Of a DNA stretch of 64,000 nt, positions 21,059 to 32,059 are shown in pieces. The DNA is from Euglena gracilis. Taxonomy: Eukaryota; Euglenida; Euglenophyceae; Euglenales. Location of the stretch: contig CP154955.1 of NCBI GenBank assembly GCA_039621445.1, positions 29,767,471 through 29,831,470 of the forward strand, in the 5' to 3' direction. The number at the start of each line of letters is the position of its first letter. Within the stretch, counting starts at the first letter, position 1. The notes beneath the pieces were generated by a model that was not told the DNA's origin, did no database searches, and saw nothing but the letters and a program-made list of their open reading frames with translations. Made by a program: the position numbers and the translations under genes.

Positions 21059-23160
21059 CGGGGTGTCCGTGGTTTACGTGCTATTTTGCGCCTCCCGGGC
21101 GGTAACGGCTGCGTTTTACGCACGGCCGCCGCGGGCAAAATTGCGACTATCCGCCCGCCGCCATTCACAACAATTAGGTAAAGGATCGCCGACCTCTAGC
21201 CGGGGCAGAGCGCTCGTTTTTGGAGCGCCGGCGCAGCCGATTTCGGCCGAAAACGACCTACAAATGACGCTTTTCGGGGTGTCCGTCGTTTACGTGCTAT
21301 TTTGCGCCTCGCGGGCGGTAACGGCTGCGTTTTTACGCACGCCCGCCGCGGGCAAAATTGCGCCTATCCGCCCGCCGCCCTTCGCAACAATTAGGTAAAG
21401 GAACGCTAACCTCTAGCCGGGGCAGAGCGCTCGTTTTTGGAGCGCCGGCGCAGCCGATTTCGGCCGAAAACGACCGAAAAACGACGTTTTTCGGGGTGTC
21501 CGTGGTTTTCGTGCTATTTTACGCCTCCCGGGCGGTAACGGCTGCGTTTTACGCACGCACGCCGCGGGCAAAATTGCGCCTATCCGCCCGCCGCCCTTCG
21601 CAACAATTAATTAAAGGATCGCCGACCTCTAGCCGGGGCAGAGCGCTCGTTTTTGGAGGGCCGGCGCAGCCGATTTCGGCCGAAAACGACCTAAAAACGA
21701 CGTTTTTCGGGGTGTCCGTGGTTTACGTGCTATTTTGCGCCTCCCGGGCGGTAACGGCTGCGTTTAACGCACGCCCGCCGCGGGCAAAATTGCGCCTATC
21801 CGCCCGCCTCCATTCGCAACACTTAGGTAAAGGATCGCCGACCTCTAGCCGGGGCAGAGCGCTCGTTTTTGGAGGGCCGGCGCAGCCCATTTCGGCCGAA
21901 AACGGCCGAAAAATGACGTTTTTCGGGGTGTCCGTGGTTTACGTGCTATTTTACGCCTCCCGGGCGGTAACGGCTGCGTTTTACGCACGCCCGCCGCGGA
22001 CAAAATTGCGCCTACCGCCTGCCGCCCTTCGCAACAATTAGGTAAACGATCGCCGACCTCTAGCCGGGGCAGAGCGCTCGTTTTTGGACGGCCGGCGCAG
22101 CCGATTTCGGCCGAAAACGGCCGAAAAATGACGTTTTTCGGGGTGTCCGTGGTTTACGTGCTATTTTGCGCCTCCCGGGCGGTAACGGCTGCGTTTTACG
22201 CACGCCCGCCGCGGGCAAAATTGCGCCTACCGCCCGCCGCCCTTCGCAACAATTAGGTAAACGATCGCCGACCTCTAGCCGGGGCAGAGCGCTCGTTTTT
22301 GGAGCGCCGGCGCAGCCGATTTCGGCCGAAAACGACCGAAAAACGACGTTTTTCGGGGTGTCCGTGGTTTACGTGCTATTTTGCGCCTCGCGGGCGGTAA
22401 CGGCTGCGTTTTACGCACGCCCGCCGCGGGCAAAATTGTGCCTCTCCGCCCGCCGCCCTTCGCAACAATATAAGTAAAGGATCGCCGACCTCTAGCCGGG
22501 GCAGAGCGCTCGTTTTTGGAGGGCCGGCGCAGCCAATTTCGCCCGAAAACGACCGAAAATGACGTTTTTCGGGGTGTCCGTGGTTTACGTGCTATTTTGC
22601 GCCTCGCGGGCGGTAACGGCTGCGTTTTTACGCACGCCCGCCGCAGACAAAATTGCGCCTACCCGCCCGCCGCCCTTCGCAACAATTTGGTAAAGGATCG
22701 CCGACCTCTAGCCGGGGCAGAGCGCTCGTTTTTGGAGGGCCGGCGCAGCCGATTTCGGTCGTTTTCGGCCGAAAACGACCGAAAAACGACGTTTTTCCGG
22801 GTGTCCGTGGTTTACGTGCTAGTTTACGCCTCCCGGGCGGTAACGGCTGCGTTTTACGCACGCCCGCCGCGGGCAAAGTTGCGCCTACCGCCCGCCGCCC
22901 TTCGCAACAATTAGGTAAACGATCGCCGACCTCTAGACGGAGCAGAGCGCTCGTTTTTGGAGCGCCGGCGCAGCCGATTTCGGCCGAAAACGGCCGAAAA
23001 ATGACGTTTTTCGGGGTGTCCGTGGTTTACGTGCTATTTTGCGCCTCCCGGGGGGTAACGGCTGCGTTTTACGCACGGCCGCCGCCGGCAAAATTGCGAC
23101 TATCCGCTCGCCGCCCTTCGCAACAATTAGGTAAAGGACCGCCGACCTCTAGCCGGGGCA
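21059..23160 (+). repeat. Satellite block 5 (majority orientation)
   Basis: About ten monomers, resuming at CGGGGTGTCCGTGG and ending in CCGGGGCA directly before the LTR at 23163. The final monomer is cut at the AGCCGGGGCA position. Confidence 0.85.
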
Positions 23161-23162
23161 GG

Positions 23163-23573
23163 TGTGTACCAGGCACGATCCCAGCTCTGTAGAAAACCTG
23201 CAGAGTCTGGATCCGTCACAATCTGACGGCTGTGATGAACACAGCCTGACGATCGTGGCAGATCCTATGGGAATTAGCGACACGTATCACACGTGCTCGC
23301 GTGATCTCTTTTCCTCACAGGTGGTATTCTATTCTTCACATTCTGATTGTTTTGAAGTAAGAGGATCAACCTCTGAAAAGGACTGAACACGACTGTGAAG
23401 GAAAATCCTTACACAGCGACTTGCTTTGTGCTCTGCCTTAGCATAGGGGAATTGGGAAAAAGGGCTTTGTTACTCCAAGGATTTTGAGTCACCTAAGTAG
23501 GTGCGCACCAGGAGAAAGCGAAACAGGCTTTTCCGGGGCAAAAGGGGTCAAAGGGAAGTCCTTGGACGTACAC
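23163..23573 (+). repeat. 5' LTR of left palindrome arm
   Basis: Starts TGTGTACCAGGC and ends GGACGTACAC. Its body differs strongly from the LTR of element A but shares the ends, so it is a second LTR subfamily. It abuts the satellite array on its outer side. Confidence 0.85.
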
Positions 23574-23574
23574 T

Positions 23575-23640
23575 TGGTAGCAGAATAGGTCAAAGATCCT
23601 ACAGAAAGAAAGGCTACCAGGTAGTACACTTGGTAGCAGA
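23575..23640 (+). promoter_or_regulatory. Primer binding site, present twice
   Basis: TGGTAGCAGAATAGG begins one base after the LTR. It is complementary to the 3' end expected of eukaryotic initiator tRNA-Met including CCA (established consensus; not checked for this organism). A second TGGTAGCAGA at 23631, also preceded by GTACACT, shows a tandem duplication of ~55 bp covering the LTR end and primer site. The right arm keeps the first site at 29346-29360 but has a changed second one. Confidence 0.8.
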
Positions 23641-23885
23641 TTTAGGCAACGATCCTATACAGACGTTCCACACAGAGAAACTCTGTGGTTGACTGGTGGT
23701 GAGGATCCTACTGAGCCGTGAAACACGGTGAAAGTACTGGTCCTGACCCCTAGCCAACCTTTAAGCAAGGATACAGGTCTCAGAAGGCTCTGTTCGATAA
23801 TCGCCGATACAACCTTTCTGGTCCCTGTTTCTCTGCTCATTTGTGTGAATTTTTGGGGTTTTTGCCTTTTTACCCATCTCAAAAG

Positions 23886-25796
23886 ATGCAGAGCACAAGC
23901 CCCAACCACATATTTGATTATGACTTGTTGATGAGTTCATTGACCAATCTTGATGAAGATTTCGGGGATTGGAACGGTTCGAATGAAACAAGTTCCAATT
24001 CCCGACCCCTCAAGCAAGAAGAAGGCAATTTGACTCATTTGTCATTGTCACAAGGCGAAACGCCTTCATTGTTGCACGGGGGTAATGAACCCTCTTCATC
24101 ATCATTGTCATTGATCGTGCGGGATGTAGGTGGCAAAATGCCTACCTCCATCCCGCTTCACCCATCATTGAGGCGGCGAGGGGATGAACCCCTTGCACCT
24201 TCACACTTGGTTACTCATGTTACCCATGAACAAAGTGAGGGGTATTTGCCCTTTGCTCTGTTCACTCCCAAAAGATCCCCGGTGGAAGCACCGGTGGGCC
24301 TTTTGGAATGTAACTCGGTGGAAACACCGTGTTTTTTCCACCCCCCCCCCTCAATTACCACCCGATCCGCTGGGAGTTGACCGAGAATTCGGTAAACATC
24401 ACCGGGGGTGAGGTTATCCCTCAAATCTTCCTCATAGTCCTTCACAATGGAAACGGCACCAGAGATTTCCGGTACCACCAGACGCATATCTGGGTTCCAT
24501 GGCAATGCAGGGAAAACCGCAGCTTCCGCGGGAAATCCCGGCAATGTGCCAAATGGTGTGGGACCCGCTGAGCAAGCAAATTTTGCATGTCCACCAATGC
24601 GTTGCGGAATGCGCAACCATGCTCAACAAAGTTTTGCAGTTCGATGAGGACAATCAAAGGGTTGTCAACACCAAACTGGAAAGTTGCTGGAATTTTTTGC
24701 AGGAAATCGGCAAATATTGCCAACACAATTTTGAAAATGCGGGGAAAGACCTTCAGCATTTTCGAGAAAGTGTTGACAGTATTTTGCGCATCCAACTTCC
24801 ACAAAATTTCCATCAAATCAGCGAAATGCTGCATGAAGCGGAAACGCGGAATGATTCCAAGTTTCTGCATGTGCAAGATGGTATGAGCCATCTTTTTGCC
24901 AAAGTGGAATCCTGTTCAACCATGCTACTGCAATTGCAGCACCAATTACAAGCGCAAATTGCCACCCCCAAAATGCCGGAAATCGGTAACTTTGTCGCGG
25001 TTGAGCATTTTGCCACACTTACTACTTCTTTCCAAGAAGCCCAACGACGGATTTTGCATCTTGGCTCGGAAATCGAGCATTTGAAGCAGTTTCAGGCGAA
25101 AGTGCAAGAAAAGTTTATTCCCCGTTCACAAATCCAGATTTTGGAGGAACGCATCGGGGATCGGGTTCCTCGGCGTTTTCACGTCAATCGGGAGTTTCAC
25201 GTTCTTCGGAGAACCGCTTTAGCGGTAGTAGGCCCAAGTCACCATCGCGTGATGGTCGGGAAACCCGTCCCTCTCGCGGTCGGTCACCTGGACCCCCTAC
25301 CCGAAAACGGGATTTCAATCGCGACCCTTCACGATCTCGTTCGCGAAGTGGATCATCCTCTTCGCGCGAGTCACCGGGGAAACCCCGGTACAACCCGGTC
25401 ATGGATGGTCGACGGGAAAACCTGTTCGCCACGACGGTTGACGGAGAACGGGATACCGTTCCCCTCCGTTATGCGGAATCCCGCCACAAATCCCGTTGTT
25501 CACTTTGCGGTTCCAAAGACCACCACTCATCCAAATGTCCCAGACCTCGTTCCCTCCGGCCCGGCTACGGAAATCGCGGTAAGCGCCGCGATGACCGTGG
25601 TTACTCCTCCAACCGGCAAAAGGTCGGTTTCAAGATATCTTGTTTGGAGGAGGACACCCCGGCTTCGGGCAGGGAGGGGGATGAGACCTCGGACGGGGAA
25701 TTTAATGAGGCCCGAATGGCGGTGCGCTCATTAAATTCCATCTATTCCACCAAAAAGTCCGTTGCCGGCTATGCGGCCGGTTCGGACTTGGAGTAG
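23886..25796 (+). pseudogene. gag: Gag of left palindrome arm (coiled-coil, RS-rich, CCHC knuckle), disrupted
   Basis: Starts at the ATG giving MQSTSPN, a start shared with the right arm (29048) and with element C (45265, MQSAHAH). The first ~155 residues are acidic/Ser-rich. A ~180-bp inverted segment (24362-24553) then breaks the frame. From ~24555 a Gln/His-rich helical, coiled-coil-like region follows (to ~25150). A shift near 25160 leads into an Arg/Ser-rich stretch (RDPSRSRSRSGSSSSRES) and the zinc knuckle CSLCGSKDHHSSKCP at ~25500. The frame ends in TAG at 25794-25796, in phase with the protease frame. The RS-rich/knuckle part overlaps another open frame (24499-25734), which I regard as partly non-coding. 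Confidence 0.8.
24362..24553 (-). other. Inverted segment inside gag of the left arm
   Basis: Read on the minus strand, this stretch gives the gag peptide MRLVVPEISGAVS and its flanks, which in the right arm and in element C lie on the coding strand of gag. The segment therefore flipped in this copy alone. Its borders are CCACCCGATCC on the left and GTGTGGGACCCGC on the right. A short CCACCC/GGGTGG-type inverted match could have mediated it. Confidence 0.8.
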
Positions 25797-26460
25797 GGGA
25801 GCCCGAGGTCCGAGGGCACGGACCTCTGGGCTGATGAACAGATGGAGGTAAGACCTGATCAACCTTACCCCCCCTGCCCATCCGCCTTCACGGTCAGTAC
25901 CCGGAATTATTTCGGGTCCCCTACCACCCACTCCACATTTCCGCTCGGAATGCTGAGCAAAGTAGGAAAGGGTTCATGGGAGAGCTGGCATGCAAACGTA
26001 TTTCCGCCAGACCCTTCACTTTGCGTACCACCAATGGAATTACTCGTCCAAGCGGAAATCCGCATCCAAAATTTCTCCACTAAAGTTAAAATTCTCATTG
26101 ACACTGGTTGTCGCATTGCACTGCTCTTTCGGTTGGGGTTGATACCGACCCCGCTCTTGGTAAGCGCCAAGAAACCGATCAAAATTACAACCGCGGATAA
26201 CACCCCCATGTGTGGTGGTGATTTGGGATGTGTGCTCGAGATACTCTTGCCCATCATTCCGAAGCATCACTCACAACCCCCACAATTACAACATTTCACC
26301 AATATTTGGGGTTACGAGTCCGGAATTCACGGGTCTGACGTAATTTTGGGATACCCATTTTTACGCCAGTACCGATTGGTTGTGGATTGCCACTCCCACG
26401 GTTTGCGCACAGCACCCACCACTTCATTGACACCCAAACCACCATCACCGTTGGACATCC
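25797..26460 (+). pseudogene. Retroviral-type aspartic protease of left arm, truncated at the palindrome centre
   Basis: In phase with gag after the TAG. The catalytic motif ILIDTG lies at ~26090, a TTADNT flap-like region follows, and VILGYPFLRQY near 26340 is the C-terminal ILG motif of retropepsins. Together these support an active-type protease that would process gag and pol. The frame runs through Pro/Thr-rich sequence into the palindrome loop, and no reverse transcriptase follows. The first ATG in the protease piece is at 25842, but readthrough of the TAG seems the likelier route. Confidence 0.8.
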
Positions 26461-26550
26461 GCCATGATGACCACCACTTTTCCAACACCGTTACCCACAA
26501 TGGCAACACCGTTATCCACCACGGTGGTGAAAAGTGGTGGTCATCATGGC

Positions 26551-27213
26551 GGATGTCAACGGTGATGGTGGTTTGGGTGTCAATGAAGTGGTGGGTGCTG
26601 TGCGCAAACCGTGGGAGTGGCAATCCACAACCAATCGGTACTGGCGTAAAAATGGGTATCCCAAAATTACGTCAGACCCGTGAATTCCGGACTCGTAACC
26701 CCAAATATTGGTGAAATGTTGTAATTGTGGGGGTTGTGAGTGATGCTTCGGAATGATGGGCAAGAGTATCTCGAGCACACATCCCAAATCACCACCACAC
26801 ATGGGGGTGTTATCCGCGGTTGTAATTTTGATCGGTTTCTTGGCGCTTACCAAGAGCGGGGTCGGTATCAACCCCAACCGAAAGAGCAGTGCAATGCGAC
26901 AACCAGTGTCAATGAGAATTTTAACTTTAGTGGAGAAATTTTGGATGCGGATTTCCGCTTGGACGAGTAATTCCATTGGGGGTACGCAAAGTGAAGGGTC
27001 TGGCGGAAATACGTTTGCATGCCAGCTCTCCCATGAACCCTTTCCTACTTTGCTCAGCATTCCGAGCGGAAATGTGGAGTGGGTGGTAGGGGACCCGAAA
27101 TAATTCCGGGTACTGACCGTGAAGGCGGATGGGCAGGGGGGGTAAGGTTGATCAGGTCTTACCTCCATCTGTTCATCAGCCCAGAGGTCCGTGCCCTCGG
27201 ACCTCGGGCTCCC
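26551..27213 (-). pseudogene. Aspartic protease of right palindrome arm
   Basis: Reverse-complement counterpart of the left-arm protease. From residue MEVRPDQP onward the predicted peptide is identical by eye over about 200 residues, including ILIDTG and VILGYPFL. It is truncated at the same point. Such identity contrasts with the diverged outer parts of the arms. Confidence 0.8.
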
Positions 27214-29048
27214 CTACTCCAAGTCCGAACCGGCCGCATAGCCGGCAACGGACTTTTTGGTGGAATAGATGGAATTTAATGAGCGCACCGCCATTCGGGC
27301 CTCATTAAATTCCCCGTCCGAGGTCTCATCCCCCTCCCTGCCCGAAGCCGGGGTGTCCTCCTCCAAACAAGATATCTTGAAACCGACCTTTTGCCGGTTG
27401 GAGGAGTAACCACGGTCATCGCGGCGCTTACCGTGATTTCCGTAGCCGGGCCGGGGGGAACGAGATCTGGGACATTTGGATGAGTGGTGGTCTTTGGAAC
27501 CGCAAAGTGAACAACGGGATTTGTGGCGGGATTCCGCATAACGGGGGGAACGGTATTCCGTTCTTCCGTCAAACCGTCGTGGCGAACGGGTTTCCCGTCG
27601 ACCATGACCGGTGTACCGGGGTTTCCCCGGTGACTCGCGCGAAGAGGATGATCCACTTCGCGAACGAGATCGTGAAGGGTCGCGATTGAAATCCCGTTTT
27701 CGGGTAGGGGGTCCAGGTGACCGACCGCGAGAGGGACGGGTTTCCCGACCATCACGCGATGGTGACTTGGGCCTACTACCGCTAAAGCGGTTCTCCGAAG
27801 AACGTGAAACTCCCGATTGACGTGAAAACGCCGAGGAACCCGATCCCCGATGCGTTCCTCCAAAATCTGGATTTGTGAACGGGGAATAAACTTTTCTTGC
27901 ACTTTCGCCTGAAACTGCTTCAAATGCTCGATTTCCGAGCCAAGATGCAAAATCCGTCGTTGGGCTTCTTGGAAAGAAGTAGTAAGTGTGGCAAAATGCT
28001 CAACCGCGACAAAGTTACCGATTTCCGGCATTTTGGGGGTGGCAATTTGCGCTTGTAATTGGTGCTGCAATTGCAGTAGCATGGTTGAACAGGATTCCAC
28101 TTTGGCAAAAAGATGGCTCATACCATCTTGCACATGCAGAAACTTGGAATCATTCCGCGTTTCCGCTTCATGCAGCATTTCGCTGATTTGATGGAAATTT
28201 TGTGGAAGTTGGATGCGCAAAATACTGTCAACACTTTCTCGAAAATGCTGAAGGTCTTTCCCCGCATTTTCAAAATTGTGTTGGCAATATTTGCCGATTT
28301 CCTGCAAAAAATTCCAGCAACTTTCCAGTTTGGTGTTGACAACCCTTTGATTGTCCTCATCGAACTGCAAAACTTTGTTGAGCATGGTTGCGCATTCCGC
28401 AACGCATTGGTGGACATGCAAAATTTGCTTGCTCAGCGGGTGATCCGCTGGGAGTTGACCGAGAATTCGGTAAACATCACCGGGGGTGAGGTTATCCCTC
28501 AAATCTTCCTCATAGTCCTCCACAATGGAAACGGCACCAGAGATTTCCGGTACCCCCAGATGGTGTGGGGGGTGGAAATTGAGGGGGGGGGGTTGGAAAA
28601 AACATGGTGTTTCCACCGAGTTTCACTCCAAAAGGCCCACCGGTGCTTCCACCGGGGATCTTTTGGGTGTGAACAGAGCAAAGGGCAAATACCCCTCACT
28701 TTGTTCATGGGTTACATGAGTTGCCAAATGTAACGGTGCAAGGGGTTCATCCCCTCGCCGAATCAATGATGGGTAAACCGGGATGGAGGAAGGCATTTTG
28801 CCACCTACATCCCGCACAATCAATGACAATGATGAAGAGGAAGGCTCATTGCCCCCTTGCAACAATAAAGGCGTTTCGCCTTGTGACAATGACAATTGAT
28901 GCAATGTGTCTTCTTGTTGCTTGGGGAGCCGGGAATTGGAACTTGTTTCATTCGAACCGTTCCAATCCCCGCAATCTTCATCAAGATTGGTCAATGAACT
29001 CATCAACAAGTCATAATCAAATTTGCTGTTAGGGGTTGTGCTCTGCAT
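27214..29048 (-). pseudogene. gag: Gag of right palindrome arm
   Basis: Starts MQSTTPN at 29048. A TGA at 28620-28622 replaces the TGT of the left arm, interrupting gag after PVGLLE. About 90 bp before the VPEISGAVS peptide are deleted relative to the left arm, but the segment inverted on the left is in normal orientation here. The coiled-coil part, the shift into the RS-rich frame, the CCHC knuckle and the final TAG (27216-27214) match the left arm. Small indels near 27540-27600 change one of the overlapping frames. Confidence 0.8.
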
Positions 29049-29361
29049 CTTTTGAGATGGGTAAAAAGGCAAAAACCCAAAAAATTCACACAAATAAGCA
29101 GTGAAACAGGGACCAGAAAGGTTGTATCGGCGAATACCGAACACAACCTTCTGAGACCTGTATCCTTCCTTAAAGGTTGGCTAGGGGCCAGGAACAGTAC
29201 TTTCACCGTGTTTCACGGCTCAGTACGATCCTCACCACCAGTCAACCACAGAGTTTCTCTGTGTGGAACGTCTGTGTAGGATCGTTGCCTAAATCTGCTA
29301 CCAAGTGTATTACCTGGTACCCTTTCTTTCTGTAGGATCTTTTGACCTATTCTGCTACCAA

Positions 29362-29774
29362 GTGTACGTCCAAGGACTTCCCTTTGACCCCTTTTGTCCC
29401 GGAAAAGCCTGTTTCGCTTTCTCCTGGTGCGCACCTACTTAGGTGACTAAAAATCCTTGGAGTAACAAAACCCTTTCTCCGAATTCCCCTATACTAAGGC
29501 AGAGCACAAAGCAAGTCGCTGTGTAAGGATTTTCCTTCACAGTCGTGTTCAGCCTTTTCAGAGGGTTATCCTCTTACTTCAAAACAACCAGAATGTGAAG
29601 AATAGAATACCACGTGTGAGGAAAAGAGATCACGCAGGCACGCACGTGTGATACGTGTCGCTAAATCCCATAGGATCTGCCACGATCGTCAGGCTGTGTT
29701 CATCACAGCCGTCTGATTGTGACGGATCCAGACTCTGCAGATTTCCTACAGAGCTGGGATCGTGCCCGGTACAC
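29362..29774 (-). repeat. LTR of right palindrome arm
   Basis: Mirror of the LTR at 23163-23573, with scattered substitutions (for example GTAGGAAATCTGCAG against GTAGAAAACCTGCAG). The primer site TGGTAGCAGAATAGG follows at 29360-29346 on the minus strand. Its outer edge runs straight into a C-rich minisatellite at 29775. Confidence 0.85.
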
Positions 29775-30045
29775 CCCCCCCCCCCCCCGGGTCTGAGTGG
29801 CCCCCCTGGGCCGTTCTTCGGCGCCCCCCCCCCCCCCCCGGTCCGGGCGGCCCCCCCGTGGCCGGGCTTCGGTTACCCCCACCCCCGGGGTCGGTCTGGG
29901 CTGCCCCCTGGCCGCTTTTTTTTTGCCGGCCCCCCTGTGCCGTCCGTGCCCCCCCCCCCAGGGGGTCTTGGGCGGCCCCCCTGGGCCGTTCTTCGGCCCC
30001 CCCCCCATGTGGTCTGGGCGGCCCCCCTCTTGTTGGCGGACCGGC
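29775..30045 (+). repeat. C/G minisatellite
   Basis: Four to five degenerate units of ~60 bp, each combining a C run of 6-16, a CGGGCGGCCCCCC block and a GGGCCGTTCTTCGG block. Unlikely to be coding: all three frames are open only because of composition. Confidence 0.8.
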
Positions 30046-30832
30046 CGCTGCACCTTCCGTTGCCACTATTACAGTCTGCTGTTGTATATAGCGAACTACT
30101 ACTGCGCTAATTAAGCATCAAAATAGCGCAAACCGCTCTCTAACTGTTCTGATGTTTTCACTGCAGGCTCCCTCTCTTTTACCTATGGTTTCAATTCAAG
30201 ATTGTGCCTGCTGAATCAAGACCAAGGTCAAATTATATCAATTTTCAAGGGAATTCAAAGAAAGGCGCTGGATCCAAGAAAGTGCAAAAGTTCAAGAAAT
30301 TCAAAATCATATCTGAGCAGTTTTTTGGGGGGTATTTCACCTGATATTGGTGTATTTTTGTACAGTAAATCCCTTTGGTAATTTTTGGAAATTTGAAAAT
30401 TAAGAACACCACGCAGTGTGGCTGAAATCTGAAGCCATCGGCTGATTGCCCTTGATAAGAGGTTTCAATCCATGGGCAACATTGGAGGGGAACAGTGGAA
30501 TTTGTAATTTGCGAAATGGTCGGAACATGCGATCGGCAATTTTCAGAGCCCTGTGCAGTGTGGCTGAGTTCCGGCATCTTCGAAAGGTCTTAGAGAGCTT
30601 TAGATTGGCATGCTTTATGATACTTGAAGTGAGGGATTTCTCAAATTAATATGTCAAATTTTGGAGTGTACGATCGCTATAAATAAGCGCTGTGTGCATT
30701 GTGGCTGAGTTCTGTGGCCATCTATTGAAAGCCCTTTCGATCGAGGGGCAACATGGAAGGAAACATGTGAAAACTTCAATCGGTCGATTTTTTTTTAAGT
30801 GAGGGGGCTCAAAAAAACCATATGGGGGGGGG
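30046..30832. other. Non-coding stretch with three copies of a CAGTGTGGCTGA motif
   Basis: No credible gene. The motif (C)A(G/T)TGTGGCTGA recurs near 30413, 30553 and 30697, spaced ~140 bp. At the first and third sites a GGGCAACAT block follows some 55 bp later, which suggests a decayed ~140-bp tandem repeat. Confidence 0.45.
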
Positions 30833-30937
30833 GACGCTGAGCTCTTATCTCTTTAGAGTAAGAGCGAAGCTTACCACCGGGGCCGGAGGGGGGTCGGACC
30901 CCCCCGCCCCCCTCCCCCGCCCCCCCCCCCCGCCCCT

Positions 30938-30968
<31 letters not shown>

Positions 30969-31060
30969 CCCCCCCTGGGTAGGTCCGGAAACCCCGGGAT
31001 TATCGATGTGACTGGATTTTGTGGCCCCCAAAGTTAATGGCCTATAGGTTAGGGGACGGT
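30833..31060 (+). repeat. Dispersed repeat R1, copy 1
   Basis: Opens with CTTTAGAGTAAGAGCGAAGC and TTACCACCGGGG, then a long C run (about 30910-30975), then GATTATCGATGTGACTGGA and CCTATAGGTTAGG, GACGGTCCCTAG. The same order of blocks recurs at 32728-32930 and, in reverse, at 45915-46160. No coding content. Confidence 0.75.
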
Positions 31061-31970
31061 CCCTAGTACCTCCAGAGCCCTTCGGTTACCCGCAACTCCC
31101 CGCCAGTCTGGAGATATGGCCCGAGCAAAAAAGTTGTCTACCGTTTTTTTTTTTCCGGGGAAATTTGCAGGTCATTTTGGGGTCAAAAAATTGAAAAATT
31201 CAAAATCTCGTAAACGCCGCGGAGTTACGAAAAAGTAAAGAGGACGTCATTCCTCAACTTTGGGACGCCCGATCGATCGGTATGCGCGGTTTGGGCCGAC
31301 TCCCCGCCTAGCCCGAGATACGGCCGTTTTGGGGGTTTTGGGCCAGTTTGGCCAGTTCTGGCCATTTCGGGCCCATTCGGAAAAATTTTGCCCGTACGGC
31401 TAAACGGGGGGTCAAAACAAATTTTGGGGGGTCATAGGAGGTTTTTGGGGTGGGTTGACCGTTTTTTTTTGGGTTCGGGGGTCGGCATTTGGGAGGACCC
31501 CGGCCGGGTCGGGTTCCCAAAATGCTCAAAAAAAAAAAACGATATGGAAAAGCGGCGCGGAGTTGACGAAAAAACGCCCAGACCTCTTTTCGCGCCGGAG
31601 CCCAGATATGCGATGGGTTTGGGCCGGGCCATTTCCTTGGCCTCGGCCGACCGATATTGGCCAGCCTCTTTTGGGGGTTTTGGAGGGGGTTGTTTTTTGG
31701 GCCATTTGGGGGGGTTGGGGTGGGGGGGGTTTGGGGACCCTTCAAAATCGTCAATCTGCGGGTTTAGGAAAAGTGATGACCTCATTGGGCCCTATCGATC
31801 GGTATGCACGGTTTGGCAACGCGTCGCCTAGCCCGAGATATGGCCGTTTGGGGGGTTTTGGCCAATTTTGGCCAGTTCTGGCCATTTCGGGGCCCGAAAC
31901 CGTAAATTGGCCGTATCTCGGGCTAGACGAGGAGTTGGACCCAAACCAGGGGTCAATCATTGTTTAGGGT
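31060..31970 (+). repeat. Dispersed repeat R2, degenerate tandem units
   Basis: Units contain a GCGGAGTTGACGAAAAA-type block, GGGACGCCCGATCGATCGGT, a GCGCGGTTTGGGCC block, CTAGCCCGAGATACGGCCG and GGCCAGTTCTGGCC. Recognisable copies lie around 31200-31400, 31540-31700 and 31740-31920, again at 33040-33420, and in reverse at 41640-42310. It follows R1 directly in both forward copies, so R1 and R2 may be one composite repeat. Confidence 0.65.
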
Positions 31971-32059
31971 TGACCGTTTTTTGGGGTTCCCGGGGCCTGG
32001 TTGTGCGATTTTGGGCCAGTTTTTTGGGTATTGGGGACCCCACCGGGCGCCGTCAGTGC

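Larger units (their letters stand above)
11544..23160. repeat. Satellite array, ~54 monomers of ~215 bp, bounded by LTRs
   Basis: Successive landmarks (CAAAATAGCA) at 11741, 11955, 12172, 12387, 12601, 12815, 13031 and 13247 give a period of 214-217 bp; a few monomers near 14110-14720 are ~203 bp. Each monomer has a GC-rich palindromic core built on CGGCCGAAAACGGCCG, a GGTAAAGGATCGCC block and a CGCCTCCCGGGCGGTAACGG block. Orientation switches near 14800, 19224, 19347 and 20173, and again across the insertion at 20853-21058. The array fills the space exactly between one LTR end and the next LTR start. Because 216 is a multiple of three, long frames run through it (for example 17711-18889). 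I treat these as fortuitous. Chromovirus neighbours make a heterochromatic or centromeric role possible but unproven. Confidence 0.95.
23163..29774. repeat. ~6.6 kb palindrome of two inverted retrotransposon halves
   Basis: The left arm (23163-26482) and right arm (26529-29774) are reverse complements, each running from an outer LTR through leader, gag and protease, separated by a 46-nt loop. The loop (26483-26528) holds two 21-bp direct repeats beginning CAACACCGTTA. The inner ~2 kb appear essentially identical, whereas the outer LTR and gag parts differ by many substitutions, an inversion on the left and a deletion on the right. Reverse transcriptase and everything after it are missing from both arms. 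Confidence 0.9.
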
